A DNA stretch of 42,330 nucleotides from Candidatus Sulfotelmatobacter sp. (GTDB taxonomy: Bacteria > Acidobacteriota > Terriglobia > Terriglobales > Acidobacteriaceae). The DNA is taken from contig JAICJP010000003.1 in the NCBI GenBank assembly GCA_025928375.1, positions 1 through 42,330 of the forward strand, in the 5' to 3' direction. The notes under the pieces are model-generated. The model did not search any database and was not told the origin of the DNA. It saw only the letters and a list, made by a program, of their open reading frames with translations. This document shows positions 8,133 through 16,744 of the stretch, one piece after another. Every line of letters starts with the position of its first letter. The stretch's first letter is position 1. The position numbers and the translations under genes were made by a program.

Positions 8133-9008
8133 CTACCTCCAGTCATCCCTTACCGCCGCTTGCTGGTTCATGACTTCTTCGAAATGCGTGTGCTTGCGGA
8201 CAGCGATCTCGCCGAACAATTTGTCCTGGCGCACCTGAATAGCCTGCAGGCGCACCAGTTCCAGCAGCGCCAGGAACATGCAGACCAGAGCCTGCCTGGA
8301 CTGCACTTTCATCAAAAGCTGCTTCAGTCGGATGGGCCGGTCTTCCAGCGACAAGCGGCGCCGCAGATAATCGATCATTTGACCGACCGTGACGGTTTCC
8401 TCGTCGACGTTCAGGACGGGACGCGTGCGCACCCGCTCGAGCACCTGCTGAAAGGTCTTGACCAGGTCGATGACATCGGCGGCAATTTCTGGCTCCGTGC
8501 CCTCGTCATCCATGAATTCTTTCAGCGACGGATTGGACAGCACGGCGTCTTCAATCTGCTGCTTCTGCAGCAGCATCTGTGCGGCCGACTTGAATTTTTC
8601 GTGCTCCAGCAGGCGGTTGACTAGTTCGCCGCGCGGATCTTCCTGCTCCTCGGGGCCGGCCAGCGGATCGCGAGGCAGCAGCATTTTCGATTTGATGTGA
8701 ATCAGGACGGCCGCCATGTAGATGAATTCCGCGGCGATGTTGACATCGAGGTCGCGAATCTTCTCCACGTATGCCAGGTATTGCGCCGTGATCTTTGCGA
8801 TCGGAATATCGTAGATGTCGATGTCCTGCTTGCGAATGAGATCGAGCAGAAGATCGAGCGGCCCTTCATAAACGTTGTCCACGGCAACTGCGAAAGGAAA
8901 ATCGCTTTCCTCTTTTCTCGAGGAGTCCTTCGCCTTGCCAGCAGGGCTGCTCACGAGAACCGGGGGAAGCGCTTGCGCGTTAGAAACGATTTTTGTTTCT
9001 TCAGTCAT
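8133..9008 (-). CDS. scpA: Segregation and condensation protein A (ScpA kleisin)
   Basis: This 291-residue kleisin bridges SMC head domains and binds ScpB. The signature begins at about residue 44: YEGPLDLLLDLIRKQDIDIYDIPI, followed by AAEFIYMAAVLIHIKSKMLLP, both diagnostic of ScpA. The C-terminal winged helix contains FLALLELVRLQAIQVRQ. The first ~40 residues (EETKIVSNAQALPPVL and following) are a non-conserved leader, so a later start is conceivable, but no better RBS is evident. It follows trpS by 17 nt and precedes scpB, forming a probable operon. Confidence 0.94.
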   Translation of the reverse strand: MTEETKIVSNAQALPPVLVSSPAGKAKDSSRKEESDFPFAVAVDNVYEGPLDLLLDLIRKQDIDIYDIPIAKITAQYLAYVEKIRDLDVNIAAEFIYMAAVLIHIKSKMLLPRDPLAGPEEQEDPRGELVNRLLEHEKFKSAAQMLLQKQQIEDAVLSNPSLKEFMDDEGTEPEIAADVIDLVKTFQQVLERVRTRPVLNVDEETVTVGQMIDYLRRRLSLEDRPIRLKQLLMKVQSRQALVCMFLALLELVRLQAIQVRQDKLFGEIAVRKHTHFEEVMNQQAAVRDDWR

Positions 9009-9025
9009 GGCTGTTCGCCGCGCCG

Positions 9026-10069
9026 TTAGTCAGCTCTTCCCTGTGGTGCCTCATAGTCCAGGGACATGTGCATAGCGGCGCGCACATCCTGCATGGTTTC
9101 GCCGGCGGCCTGGCGCGCGCGCTGGCTCCCCGCCTCAAGGATATCCCAGGCGAGGCGCGGATTCTGCTCAAATTTCTTCCGGCGCTCCTGCATGGGTTTC
9201 AACAGTCGTACTAGCGAGTCGGCCGCCCAACTCTTGCACTCAATGCAGCCGATGCCCGCCGTCCGGCAACCGTCATTCACCTTGGCCATCGTTTCATTGC
9301 TGCTGAAGATTTTGTGCAGATCGCCCACTGGGCAAAGATCCGGATTGCCGGGATCGGAACGCCGCACCCGTGCTGGATCCGTCACCATCGTCTTCAACTT
9401 CTGACGCACGACGGGTTCCGGGTCGGCCAGCATAATAGTGTTGCCGTACGACTTCGACATCTTGCGTCCGTCGGTGCCGGGCAATTTGGCGGCAGGAGTC
9501 AGCAGGCTCTGAGGCTCAGGAAAAACCGGCTTGCCACTGCCGTAAAATGCGTTGAAGCGCCGGGCAATCTCACGGGTCAGCTCGACGTGGGCGACCTGAT
9601 CTTCACCCACGGGAACGCAGTCCGCCTTGTAAACCAGAATGTCGGCTGCCTGCAAGAGCGGATAGCCGAGAAATCCGTAGGTCCCCAGGTCTTTGTCCTT
9701 GATGTTCTCCCGCTGCTCTTTATAGGTGGGCACACGCTCGAGCCACCCCAGAGGCGTGATCATCGAGAAGAGCAAGTGGAGTTCAGCGTGCTCCGGCACA
9801 TGGGATTGGAAAAACAGGACGCACTTTTCCGGATCCAGACCCGCGGCCAGCCAGTCGAAGGCGACCTCGAGAGAATTCTCCTTCACGCGCGAAGTGTCCG
9901 CATAATCGGTGGTGAGCGCGTGCCAATCGACCACGCAGAAGAAGCATTCGTATTGGTCCTGCATTCCGACCCAGTTCTGCAACGCACCGACGAAGTTGCC
10001 GAGGTGCAGCTTCCCAGTCGGGCGCATGCCGCTGAGTACGCGTTTGCGGGTTGTGGCGCCGGGGGTCAT
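9026..10069 (-). CDS. trpS: Tryptophanyl-tRNA synthetase
   Basis: This class I aminoacyl-tRNA synthetase charges tRNA-Trp. The HIGH-type motif is GMRPTGKLHLGNFVGAL close to the N-terminus, and KMSKSYGNTI is the KMSKS loop. VPVGEDQVAHVELTREIARRFN and PLLQAADILVY are typical TrpS blocks. The ORF track goes back to 10210 (394 residues), but family members begin shortly before the HIGH motif, so ATG 10069 (347 residues) is chosen. ATG 10171 is an alternative with no better SD. It is the first gene of the minus-strand run with scpA, scpB, rluB and hisC, and is divergent from the permease. Confidence 0.93.
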   Translation of the reverse strand: MTPGATTRKRVLSGMRPTGKLHLGNFVGALQNWVGMQDQYECFFCVVDWHALTTDYADTSRVKENSLEVAFDWLAAGLDPEKCVLFFQSHVPEHAELHLLFSMITPLGWLERVPTYKEQRENIKDKDLGTYGFLGYPLLQAADILVYKADCVPVGEDQVAHVELTREIARRFNAFYGSGKPVFPEPQSLLTPAAKLPGTDGRKMSKSYGNTIMLADPEPVVRQKLKTMVTDPARVRRSDPGNPDLCPVGDLHKIFSSNETMAKVNDGCRTAGIGCIECKSWAADSLVRLLKPMQERRKKFEQNPRLAWDILEAGSQRARQAAGETMQDVRAAMHMSLDYEAPQGRAD

Positions 10070-10255
10070 TTCTGCGAAAGCCTGACCTTGCGGCAGACGA
10101 TCGCCGATGCAGGGTGACCTGTAGGATTCAGAATCTGGAGTTTCATGCGGGACTGAGTTCGATACTACCATGCAAAAAGCCGGAATTGCCCCGCCAGCGG
10201 TGCAATGCAATGTGCTCCGCCGCCCGGCCAGCCGGCTGTGCCGTGAACGATCCTA

Positions 10256-10261
10256 TATAAT
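10256..10261 (+). promoter_or_regulatory. TATAAT -10 element of permease gene
   Basis: TATAAT lies 25 nt before GTG 10287. No good -35 element stands 16-18 nt upstream, so it may depend on an activator. Transcription from here would begin near 10268, excluding the track start at 10170 and supporting the GTG start. Confidence 0.4.
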
Positions 10262-10286
10262 TCGCGCGCCTCACAAATCCAGTTCC

Positions 10287-11654
10287 GTGCCCACCCTCGC
10301 CCGCAAACTGCGCGCAACCGACTACTTCACGCTGGGATGGGGCACCATGGTGGGCGTGGGTTGGCTGGTCATTATGGATGACTGGCTTACCCGGGGCGGC
10401 GCACTGGGGACGGTGCTCGGGTTTGTGATCGGCGGTGCGTTGTTGTTTCCCATTGGCTGGGTTTACGGCAAGCTGGTCATCGCCATGCCGGACGCTGGCG
10501 GGGAAATTGCCTACACTTCGGCGGTCTTCCCGCGGAGCGTCAGCTTCGCCACCGGCTGGATGATGACCCTCGCGTACTTCATCGTATGTCCCTGGGAAGC
10601 GGTGGCTGTGGGTCGCATCGCGGCTTACATTTTTCCTGCCCTCGATTCTATGCAGTTGTACGCGGTCGGCGGACGCCCGGTATTTCTGCCGCGCCTGATC
10701 GTCAGCCTTTCTCTGACCGCGCTGCTCACTTATCTGAACTATCGTGGGGTGCGGCTGAGCGCGACTTTTCAGAACTGGACGAGCTTCGGCACCCTGGCGC
10801 TATTCGTTATCTTTGTGCTGCTGGGGGTGAGCCGGGGATCTGCTCAGCACTTGGCGCCGCTGTTCACGCACTCGCCGCTGATCTCGATTCTGCTGGTGAT
10901 CCAGATCGTTCCCTATTTCATGACAGGGTTTGAGTCGGTGGGCAAGGCGGCGGAGGAGGCCAACCCGGAATTCCGCGCCGGAACTTTTTTGACCGCGATC
11001 TGGATGGCGATCCTGATTGGCATTCTGTTCTATGCCAGCATTGTTGCGACGGTTGCGTTCGTAGCTCCATGGCGCAGTTTAACGAGCACCCGATTCATGA
11101 CCGCAGTTGCGTTCCAGCAGGCGCTGGGGTCGCGGTGGATTGTGAACATCATTCTGGCGGCAGCCCTGCTATCGCTGTTCAAATGCTTCAATGGAAACTT
11201 CGTTGCCGCCAGCCGCCTGTTCTTCGCGTTGGGGCGGCGTGGGATGATTGCACCGCGGGTGGGCGCAATTCATATCCGGAATCAGACTCCGTCCACGGCA
11301 GTACTGTGCGTGGGCTCGGCGACGGCCATTTGCATGCTTCTGGGGGACGCCATCCTGGTTCCCATCACCGAGGTTGGTTCGGTGGCATCTGCGATCGGGT
11401 GGGCTGCGACCTGCGCGGCCTTTCTGGCAATGACATTCCGCGCCAGTACCCGTAAGGCGTCCAGTAACGCCTCCCTCGCAGGCGGAGCAATCGCCGTTCT
11501 CGGACTTGCCGTCGCCATTGGGCTGGTTCTGATGAAAGTGGTTCCCATCGTCCCCGGGCATTTCACAATCTCTGAGTGGATTGCTCTGGCCATCTGGATT
11601 TTGTTGGGCGCAGCTGCAGCACTCATGAATAGGACGGGAAAGGAATCTGGATGA
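10287..11654 (+). CDS. APC-superfamily amino-acid permease
   Basis: This is a polytopic membrane protein of about 12 hydrophobic helices with APC-superfamily features: an N-terminal GWGTMVGVGWLV segment in the position of the substrate-binding GxG of helix 1, AMPDAGGEIAYTS in helix 2, and QIVPYFMTGFESVGKAAEEANPEFR after helix 6. It probably imports an amino acid or derivative by cation symport. I choose GTG 10287 (455 residues, VPTLARKLRATDYFTLG) over the track's ATG 10170, because a TATAAT at 10256 would start transcription downstream of 10170 and the extra 39 residues look non-coding. Its stop overlaps the next start (ATGA), implying translational coupling with the amidohydrolase. Confidence 0.85.
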   Translation: MPTLARKLRATDYFTLGWGTMVGVGWLVIMDDWLTRGGALGTVLGFVIGGALLFPIGWVYGKLVIAMPDAGGEIAYTSAVFPRSVSFATGWMMTLAYFIVCPWEAVAVGRIAAYIFPALDSMQLYAVGGRPVFLPRLIVSLSLTALLTYLNYRGVRLSATFQNWTSFGTLALFVIFVLLGVSRGSAQHLAPLFTHSPLISILLVIQIVPYFMTGFESVGKAAEEANPEFRAGTFLTAIWMAILIGILFYASIVATVAFVAPWRSLTSTRFMTAVAFQQALGSRWIVNIILAAALLSLFKCFNGNFVAASRLFFALGRRGMIAPRVGAIHIRNQTPSTAVLCVGSATAICMLLGDAILVPITEVGSVASAIGWAATCAAFLAMTFRASTRKASSNASLAGGAIAVLGLAVAIGLVLMKVVPIVPGHFTISEWIALAIWILLGAAAALMNRTGKESG

Positions 11655-13342
11655 TTCAGAAAACAAGAAAAGCGCTGTCACTGGCCTTTATGGCAGTGCT
11701 GGTCGTGGGCTGGGTTCAGGCCCAGACGGAACCAGCTTTTGACCTGGTGATCAGCGATGGCCACATCATGGACGGCACGGGCTCGCCTTGGTATTCCGGT
11801 GACCTTGGCATTCGCGCCGGAAAAATTGCGGCTATTGGCAACCTCTCCCAGGCAGCGCGTAAGCGCACCATCGATGCCGGAGGAAAGGTGGTTGCGCCGG
11901 GGTTCATCGACATGCTCGGCCAGTCCGAGATGACGATCCTGGTCGACCCGCGCCTTCCATCGAAGATCTTCCAGGGAATCACGTCGGAGATCACGGGAGA
12001 AGGGAACTCCATCGCACCGCTCAATGACGCGATCATCCAGTCCGACCGCAAGAGCTACGAGTACTACCACCTTACGCCTGACTGGAAAACGTTCCGGCAA
12101 TATTTCGGCCGGTTGGAAAAACAGGGAATCGGCATCAATCTCGGCAGCTATGTGGGCGCGACGCAAGTCCGGCGGATGGTGCTCGGCGATGAAGACAGGC
12201 AGCCCACTCCAGAGCAACTGGAGCAGATGAAGACTCTGGTGCGCGAAGCCATGAAGGATGGCGCTGTAGGGGTCTCGACCTCGCTCGAGTATGCGCCCGC
12301 GCCTTACGCGAAGACGGCTGAACTCATTGCTCTGGCCGGGGAAGCCGGAAAGTTCGGCGGCATTTACGCTACCCACATGCGCAACGAAAGCGATTCGGTG
12401 CTAGAGGCGATCGATGAGGCGCTGCGCATCGGGCGCGAAGGCCATATTCCGGTCGAGATCTGGCACATCAAAGTTGCCGGGAAGAGTAACTGGGGACGTA
12501 TGCCGGAGGTCGTGGCCAAGATCAACGCGGCTCGCGCTGCGGGAGCCGATGTTTCTGCCGATACCTACGCCTACACCGCCTGGTACAACGATTTCTCGGC
12601 CTTTATTCCGCCCTGGGCCCACGACGGCGGAACCCAGAAGCTAGTGGAACGTCTAAAAGATCCCGCCACCCGAGCGCGCATCCGCAAAGACATGCTGACG
12701 CCATCCCGCGACTGGGACAACGAGTGGCAGGAGATTCCCGGGCCGGAAGCCATCATGATCGGAGCGGTGCAGAATCCCGCTCTGCTTTCCATGCAGGGCA
12801 AGCGCCTCTCCGAAGTCGCCAAGCTGTGGAACAAAGATCCCATCGACGCGCTGTTCGACTTTCTGATTCAGGATCCGAACACGGGTGTGGCCGTGTTTGG
12901 CATGTCTCAGCCGGACGTGACCCTCGCATTGCAACAGCCCTGGGTTTCGATTGACAACGACTCCGAGGGAACTTCTCCCGAGGGGCTTTTGGGCCACGCT
13001 CACCCTCATCCCCGGGCATACGGAACGTTCCCGCGAATTCTCAGTAAGTATGTTCGCGAAGACAAGGCTTTGAGCCTGGAGAACGCGATCCGAAAGTTTA
13101 CCGCCTTGCCGGCACAACGCATGCGGCTTGCGGATCGCGGTGTTCTAAAAACCGGAATGTGGGCCGATGTGGTGGTATTCGATCCTGCGACCGTGCGCGA
13201 CCGCGCTACTTTCGACAATCCCAATCAGCTCTCTGATGGAATGGAATTCGTGCTGGTGAACGGAGTTCCCGCAATCGATCAGGGAAAGATGACCGGGGCG
13301 CTTCCGGGGAAGGTGCTGCGAGGTCCGGCGTATGTGCCTTAA
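11651..13342 (+). CDS. Exported D-aminoacylase-like amidohydrolase
   Basis: This 563-residue amidohydrolase has a signal peptide (ALSLAFMAVLVVGWVQAQ) and the fold order of N-acyl-D-amino-acid deacylases: FDLVISDGHIMDGTG, GGKVVAPGFIDM, YATHMRNES, EIWHIKVAG, and HPRAYGTFPRILSKYVRE near the C-terminus. The two middle His (THMRNE and WHIK) that bind the tight metal are kept. The N-terminal HxH (usually PGFIDVHTH) reads PGFIDMLGQ, and the region of the bridging Cys (usually GNCG) reads GEGN. It therefore belongs to a subfamily with a changed metal site. Its overlap with the permease suggests periplasmic release of amino acids from N-acyl or D-containing peptides, followed by import; the substrate is inference. 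Confidence 0.85.
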   Translation: MIQKTRKALSLAFMAVLVVGWVQAQTEPAFDLVISDGHIMDGTGSPWYSGDLGIRAGKIAAIGNLSQAARKRTIDAGGKVVAPGFIDMLGQSEMTILVDPRLPSKIFQGITSEITGEGNSIAPLNDAIIQSDRKSYEYYHLTPDWKTFRQYFGRLEKQGIGINLGSYVGATQVRRMVLGDEDRQPTPEQLEQMKTLVREAMKDGAVGVSTSLEYAPAPYAKTAELIALAGEAGKFGGIYATHMRNESDSVLEAIDEALRIGREGHIPVEIWHIKVAGKSNWGRMPEVVAKINAARAAGADVSADTYAYTAWYNDFSAFIPPWAHDGGTQKLVERLKDPATRARIRKDMLTPSRDWDNEWQEIPGPEAIMIGAVQNPALLSMQGKRLSEVAKLWNKDPIDALFDFLIQDPNTGVAVFGMSQPDVTLALQQPWVSIDNDSEGTSPEGLLGHAHPHPRAYGTFPRILSKYVREDKALSLENAIRKFTALPAQRMRLADRGVLKTGMWADVVVFDPATVRDRATFDNPNQLSDGMEFVLVNGVPAIDQGKMTGALPGKVLRGPAYVP

Positions 13343-13360
13343 GCGTCGGCCATAGTCAAC

Positions 13361-15892
13361 CTAGGGTTTCAGTTGAGCCTGCTCAGTGCGGCTCAACGGC
13401 GCTACTCTCGGCGCTTCCAGCGTGCCGCCGATACTGTATCCGGTTTGCGGGGGAACATTCGGAATCCGGGTAAGCTTCAAGTCCACCTCGCGCTTGAGGG
13501 AGGCGGTGCCGCTCAAGTCGTAGGTTCCGTCTGGCGAGATCAGGTGGGTATCGGTGATTTCAATCTGACCATCGTGCAGCCGGGCTTGGCCTTTGATATG
13601 GCTCGCCTGGAGCGCTCCGGATCCGTCTCCGATCATGACGTGGGGGAAGAGCGCATCTGTGACATCGACGTGCAGCTTGCCCTCGGCAGAGCTCCAAAAA
13701 TCTGCCGGGCACGAGCCTTTGAGTTCGTAACTTGCGTTGGCTGTGCCCGCGACCCAGCCATCGTTCATGAGGTCGGCAACTGCCCTCAGCGAGATGTCGG
13801 CCAGGTCTCCTGCTCCTGCGCATACCACCGGAGTTTTTAAAAAGTTCACGTTCCAGTCGCCGTGATACTTTCCCTGCAATACGTCCGCAGTGAGCCCTGC
13901 GATGCGCAGCTTGCCATCCTCTACACTGAGATTGGCAGAAACGTGCGCGGCCTCGATTCCATGAATCTGAAAACGGGCTGCAGTCACTCGGCCGCTGGCG
14001 CGCAGAGTGGTCCACCATGCCGGACGTGCTTCGCCGCCCATGGTCAGAACCCGGTACCAGGGACGCTTCCTGGAATTGGGATTCAGCCATTCCTGGACAT
14101 CGCTCAGTGCCGTCTTATTCGTATTCAGGGCGAAGTGCACGGGACAGGCGTCCGGAGTACCGCATCCACGTGGCAGATCCACAGATCCAGTCCAGGCGGT
14201 GCCGGCCGCATTGGCGTTCAAGCGCACCACATGAACGGCGTCAGGCAACAATTGCATTTCCGCGGAAACGATCTCGGCGCGGACTCCGGCGCTTCGCTCT
14301 GGCACATGGACACTGTGCAACTTCACTGTGCCGGTGAGTTGGGGTGAGGCGAAGCCATTGCCGGGCACGGTCCAATTCCCCGCCAGGAGAAGGTCGAGTT
14401 GGGCCGAACCGTCGACATTCGACGCGAGCGCCGGGAGCCCGGCCATGCGGGCGACCCGCAGAGCCTTCGCAATCTCGGTCTCGCCGGTGATGGTAAAGCT
14501 GTAACCCGTGGGGTCCACGGAGCCGCGGAATATTGCGCTGCCGGGATGCGCGCCCCCAACCGCAAATGGCCCAATATCAAGCAGTGGGCCCTTAGAAGGT
14601 CGCGTCCCAGCAGGCCGGCTGGCTTTCGCCTGGAGCGCGGAAGCAGAGGCAACAGCAAAAGGCAGAGTCTCGGGGCCGAACTCGCCCTTGTTGGATGCGG
14701 AACTCAGATGGAAATCGGTAATCTGTCCGGCGCCCTTCAATGCTGGCGGGGATTGTCCATCGCCGGCGAGCGAGAGCTTCCCGTCCAGAATCCCTTCGGC
14801 TGCGAGGTCATCCGGGAGATTCTTCTTGATTCGTTGCGCCAGGCTCACGAGTGCGGCTGCGGGTATGTTGTGGGCAGAGGCGGCGAGAGAATATTGGTGA
14901 CTCCCCGGAAAACCCACGTCTCCTGTCAGGGTGAGAAGTCCGTCGCCGATCGGAGCGCTGCACATCACCTCCTGAAAGTCATGGGTATCAGTGCTGTAGT
15001 CGGCGTCGCAACGTGCTCCCATGCGCAAGGCTTTACCGCTGGTAATGTCGTAGCGGCGAAAGTCATCCAGCGAATAAGTGGCAGCGATGTGCAGCCTGGT
15101 CGGAGTGCCTGTGAGGATGAGGTCCAACAGGATCTCTCCCCGCCACCCTTGATCGTTGCCGCTAATCAATTTCGTGATCTGGCCCAGTTGCGCACGGCTC
15201 CATTCGAGATTGACCTGGAGTGGCATGTCTCGCAAAGCGTCCGCCCGCTGCCAGGTGCCAGTGAGTTGCAGCAGCCCCGTATCGTTCAAATTCATGTCGG
15301 TACGAAAGGGCTGGGCTTTCAGCCGGACGCCCCATGAATTGTCGGATTCCTGCCACAAGGAAAAATCGGCGTTGGTGAGTGCGTAGGCCTTCTTTTCCTG
15401 GCCCCGTTTGAAGTTTATGCGTCCCGATGTGCCCTCGATGTAAGGGAAGGCCGGCCGTGGCCCCAATTTCGCACGGCCCGTGGGCGCTAGCGGGATGCGC
15501 GCCGAGCGTTCCAGTAGCGCCTCCAGATTCCAGTGCCCGCCTTCACCCTGCACCAGATTCAGGCTGGGCTCAGTCAGGTCCATTCGCGCGACCTCCATGC
15601 GCCCACGCAACAGGGAGGTTAGGCGGAGGGCGGCGGTGACCTCGCTGGCTCGGACGATAGGCTCGGCCCCGAACGCGGGATCGTCGTATACCACCAGGTT
15701 TTCCAGATCGAAACCGGGTCGGGGCAAAAGCCGGATGTGCACCGAGCCAATATCCACAGAGCGGCCCACAGCTGCGCTGATGGAACGAATGATGCGGGAC
15801 TTCAACCGTGAGGCACCGGGCCGAATAACGAAAAGGGCTAGCAGAATGGCTGCCAGGACCGCGATGCGTCGCTTAGAGGAGAACGACTTCAC
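13361..15892 (-). CDS. AsmA-like envelope protein
   Basis: This is a large protein (843 residues from GTG 15892) with one N-terminal helix (IAVLAAILLALFVI). It is followed by the AsmA pattern: SAAVGRSVDIGSVHIRLLPRPGFDLENLVVYDDP, then LTEPSLNLVQGEGGHWNLE, and a long beta-rich region with an AsmA_2-like C-terminal part (YDLSGTASLKREVDLKLT). AsmA relatives are inner-membrane-anchored periplasmic proteins linked to outer-membrane lipid or protein homeostasis. The track start at 15931 is a TTG overlapping lepB; GTG 15892 has GAGGGCAGG just upstream and avoids the overlap. It follows the second lepB by 28 nt and is probably the last gene of that operon. Confidence 0.8.
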   Translation of the reverse strand: MKSFSSKRRIAVLAAILLALFVIRPGASRLKSRIIRSISAAVGRSVDIGSVHIRLLPRPGFDLENLVVYDDPAFGAEPIVRASEVTAALRLTSLLRGRMEVARMDLTEPSLNLVQGEGGHWNLEALLERSARIPLAPTGRAKLGPRPAFPYIEGTSGRINFKRGQEKKAYALTNADFSLWQESDNSWGVRLKAQPFRTDMNLNDTGLLQLTGTWQRADALRDMPLQVNLEWSRAQLGQITKLISGNDQGWRGEILLDLILTGTPTRLHIAATYSLDDFRRYDITSGKALRMGARCDADYSTDTHDFQEVMCSAPIGDGLLTLTGDVGFPGSHQYSLAASAHNIPAAALVSLAQRIKKNLPDDLAAEGILDGKLSLAGDGQSPPALKGAGQITDFHLSSASNKGEFGPETLPFAVASASALQAKASRPAGTRPSKGPLLDIGPFAVGGAHPGSAIFRGSVDPTGYSFTITGETEIAKALRVARMAGLPALASNVDGSAQLDLLLAGNWTVPGNGFASPQLTGTVKLHSVHVPERSAGVRAEIVSAEMQLLPDAVHVVRLNANAAGTAWTGSVDLPRGCGTPDACPVHFALNTNKTALSDVQEWLNPNSRKRPWYRVLTMGGEARPAWWTTLRASGRVTAARFQIHGIEAAHVSANLSVEDGKLRIAGLTADVLQGKYHGDWNVNFLKTPVVCAGAGDLADISLRAVADLMNDGWVAGTANASYELKGSCPADFWSSAEGKLHVDVTDALFPHVMIGDGSGALQASHIKGQARLHDGQIEITDTHLISPDGTYDLSGTASLKREVDLKLTRIPNVPPQTGYSIGGTLEAPRVAPLSRTEQAQLKP

Positions 15893-15920
15893 CCTGCCCT
15901 CACCGAAAGTCCGAGGGTCT

Positions 15921-16739
15921 TCATCGCACAAACTGGAGGGTTCGCTTCCAGCGTGTCTTGTCGAAGAAGTGCAACACGACCTGCCCTACGATGAATTCCA
16001 CGCGATCGGCAAAGGTCGTCTTGCGATATTGATCGTCGGGCGTTTCAAAGGACCAGTAAATAAACATTGGCCGCCCAATCACGTTCTGCTTGGGAATGAA
16101 TCCCCAGTAGCGGCTGTCGAGGCTCACGCCCCGGTGGTCGCCCATGGCGAAGTAGTGATCCGGTGGAACGACGATGTCGTCGCCATGGATGTAGGACGGC
16201 AAATCGACGGCCCAGTTCGACCAGACATTGGGGTCATCGCCCGGAGGAACGGAGGGAAAATTGTTGCGATAAGGATCAAGTGTGTCCCGGTCGTGCAAGA
16301 CATAGGGCTCGTCCAGAGCCTGACCGTTGCGGTAGACAACCCCGTCGCGCAAATGAATGTGATCGCCGGGGATCCCGATAATGCGTTTTACGACATACAG
16401 ACCCGGTGTCTCCGGCGACAAGAAAACCACGATGTCGCGAAAGTGGACGTCGCGGTAGGGAAGCAGAGGGCCGATCCAGTTGCTCTTGGGAGCAAACTGA
16501 ATGCGATTGACGAAGACATGGTCACCGATCAGCAGCGTGTCCTCCATCGAACTGGAAGGAATTTCGAACGCCTGTACCACGAATGTGATAATAAACAGGC
16601 CTGTGACCAGGACGGCACAGAGCGAGGCCAGAAACTCGACGGTGGTCTCCTTCGGCCTTTCTTCGGCTGGTTTCTTTTCTAAGCTGCCGTCTCTCTTCGC
16701 CACCGGGGTGCTTTCGACTGTTTTGATTGCTCGGGCCAC
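15921..16739 (-). CDS. lepB: Signal peptidase I, second tandem copy
   Basis: This type I signal peptidase cleaves Sec/Tat signal peptides at the outer face of the inner membrane. An N-terminal cytosolic segment precedes one membrane helix (FLASLCAVLVTGLFIITFVVQAF). The catalytic Ser is in EIPSSSMEDTLL and the general-base Lys in YVVKRIIGIPGD; MGDHRGVSLDSRYWGF is box E. I start at GTG 16739 (272 residues), 5 nt after the upstream lepB stop; the track start 16865 would overlap that gene by over 100 nt with no conserved residues. Compared with its neighbour it has MGDHRG instead of MGDNRD in box E and a longer acidic loop (LHDRDTLDPY), so the two have diverged. Confidence 0.9.
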   Translation of the reverse strand: MARAIKTVESTPVAKRDGSLEKKPAEERPKETTVEFLASLCAVLVTGLFIITFVVQAFEIPSSSMEDTLLIGDHVFVNRIQFAPKSNWIGPLLPYRDVHFRDIVVFLSPETPGLYVVKRIIGIPGDHIHLRDGVVYRNGQALDEPYVLHDRDTLDPYRNNFPSVPPGDDPNVWSNWAVDLPSYIHGDDIVVPPDHYFAMGDHRGVSLDSRYWGFIPKQNVIGRPMFIYWSFETPDDQYRKTTFADRVEFIVGQVVLHFFDKTRWKRTLQFVR

Positions 16740-16744
16740 GTCAT

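Noticed and set aside
14399-15337. 312-residue plus-strand ORF within the AsmA-like gene
   Set aside because: It is antisense to a long continuous AsmA-type reading frame and has no recognisable motif.
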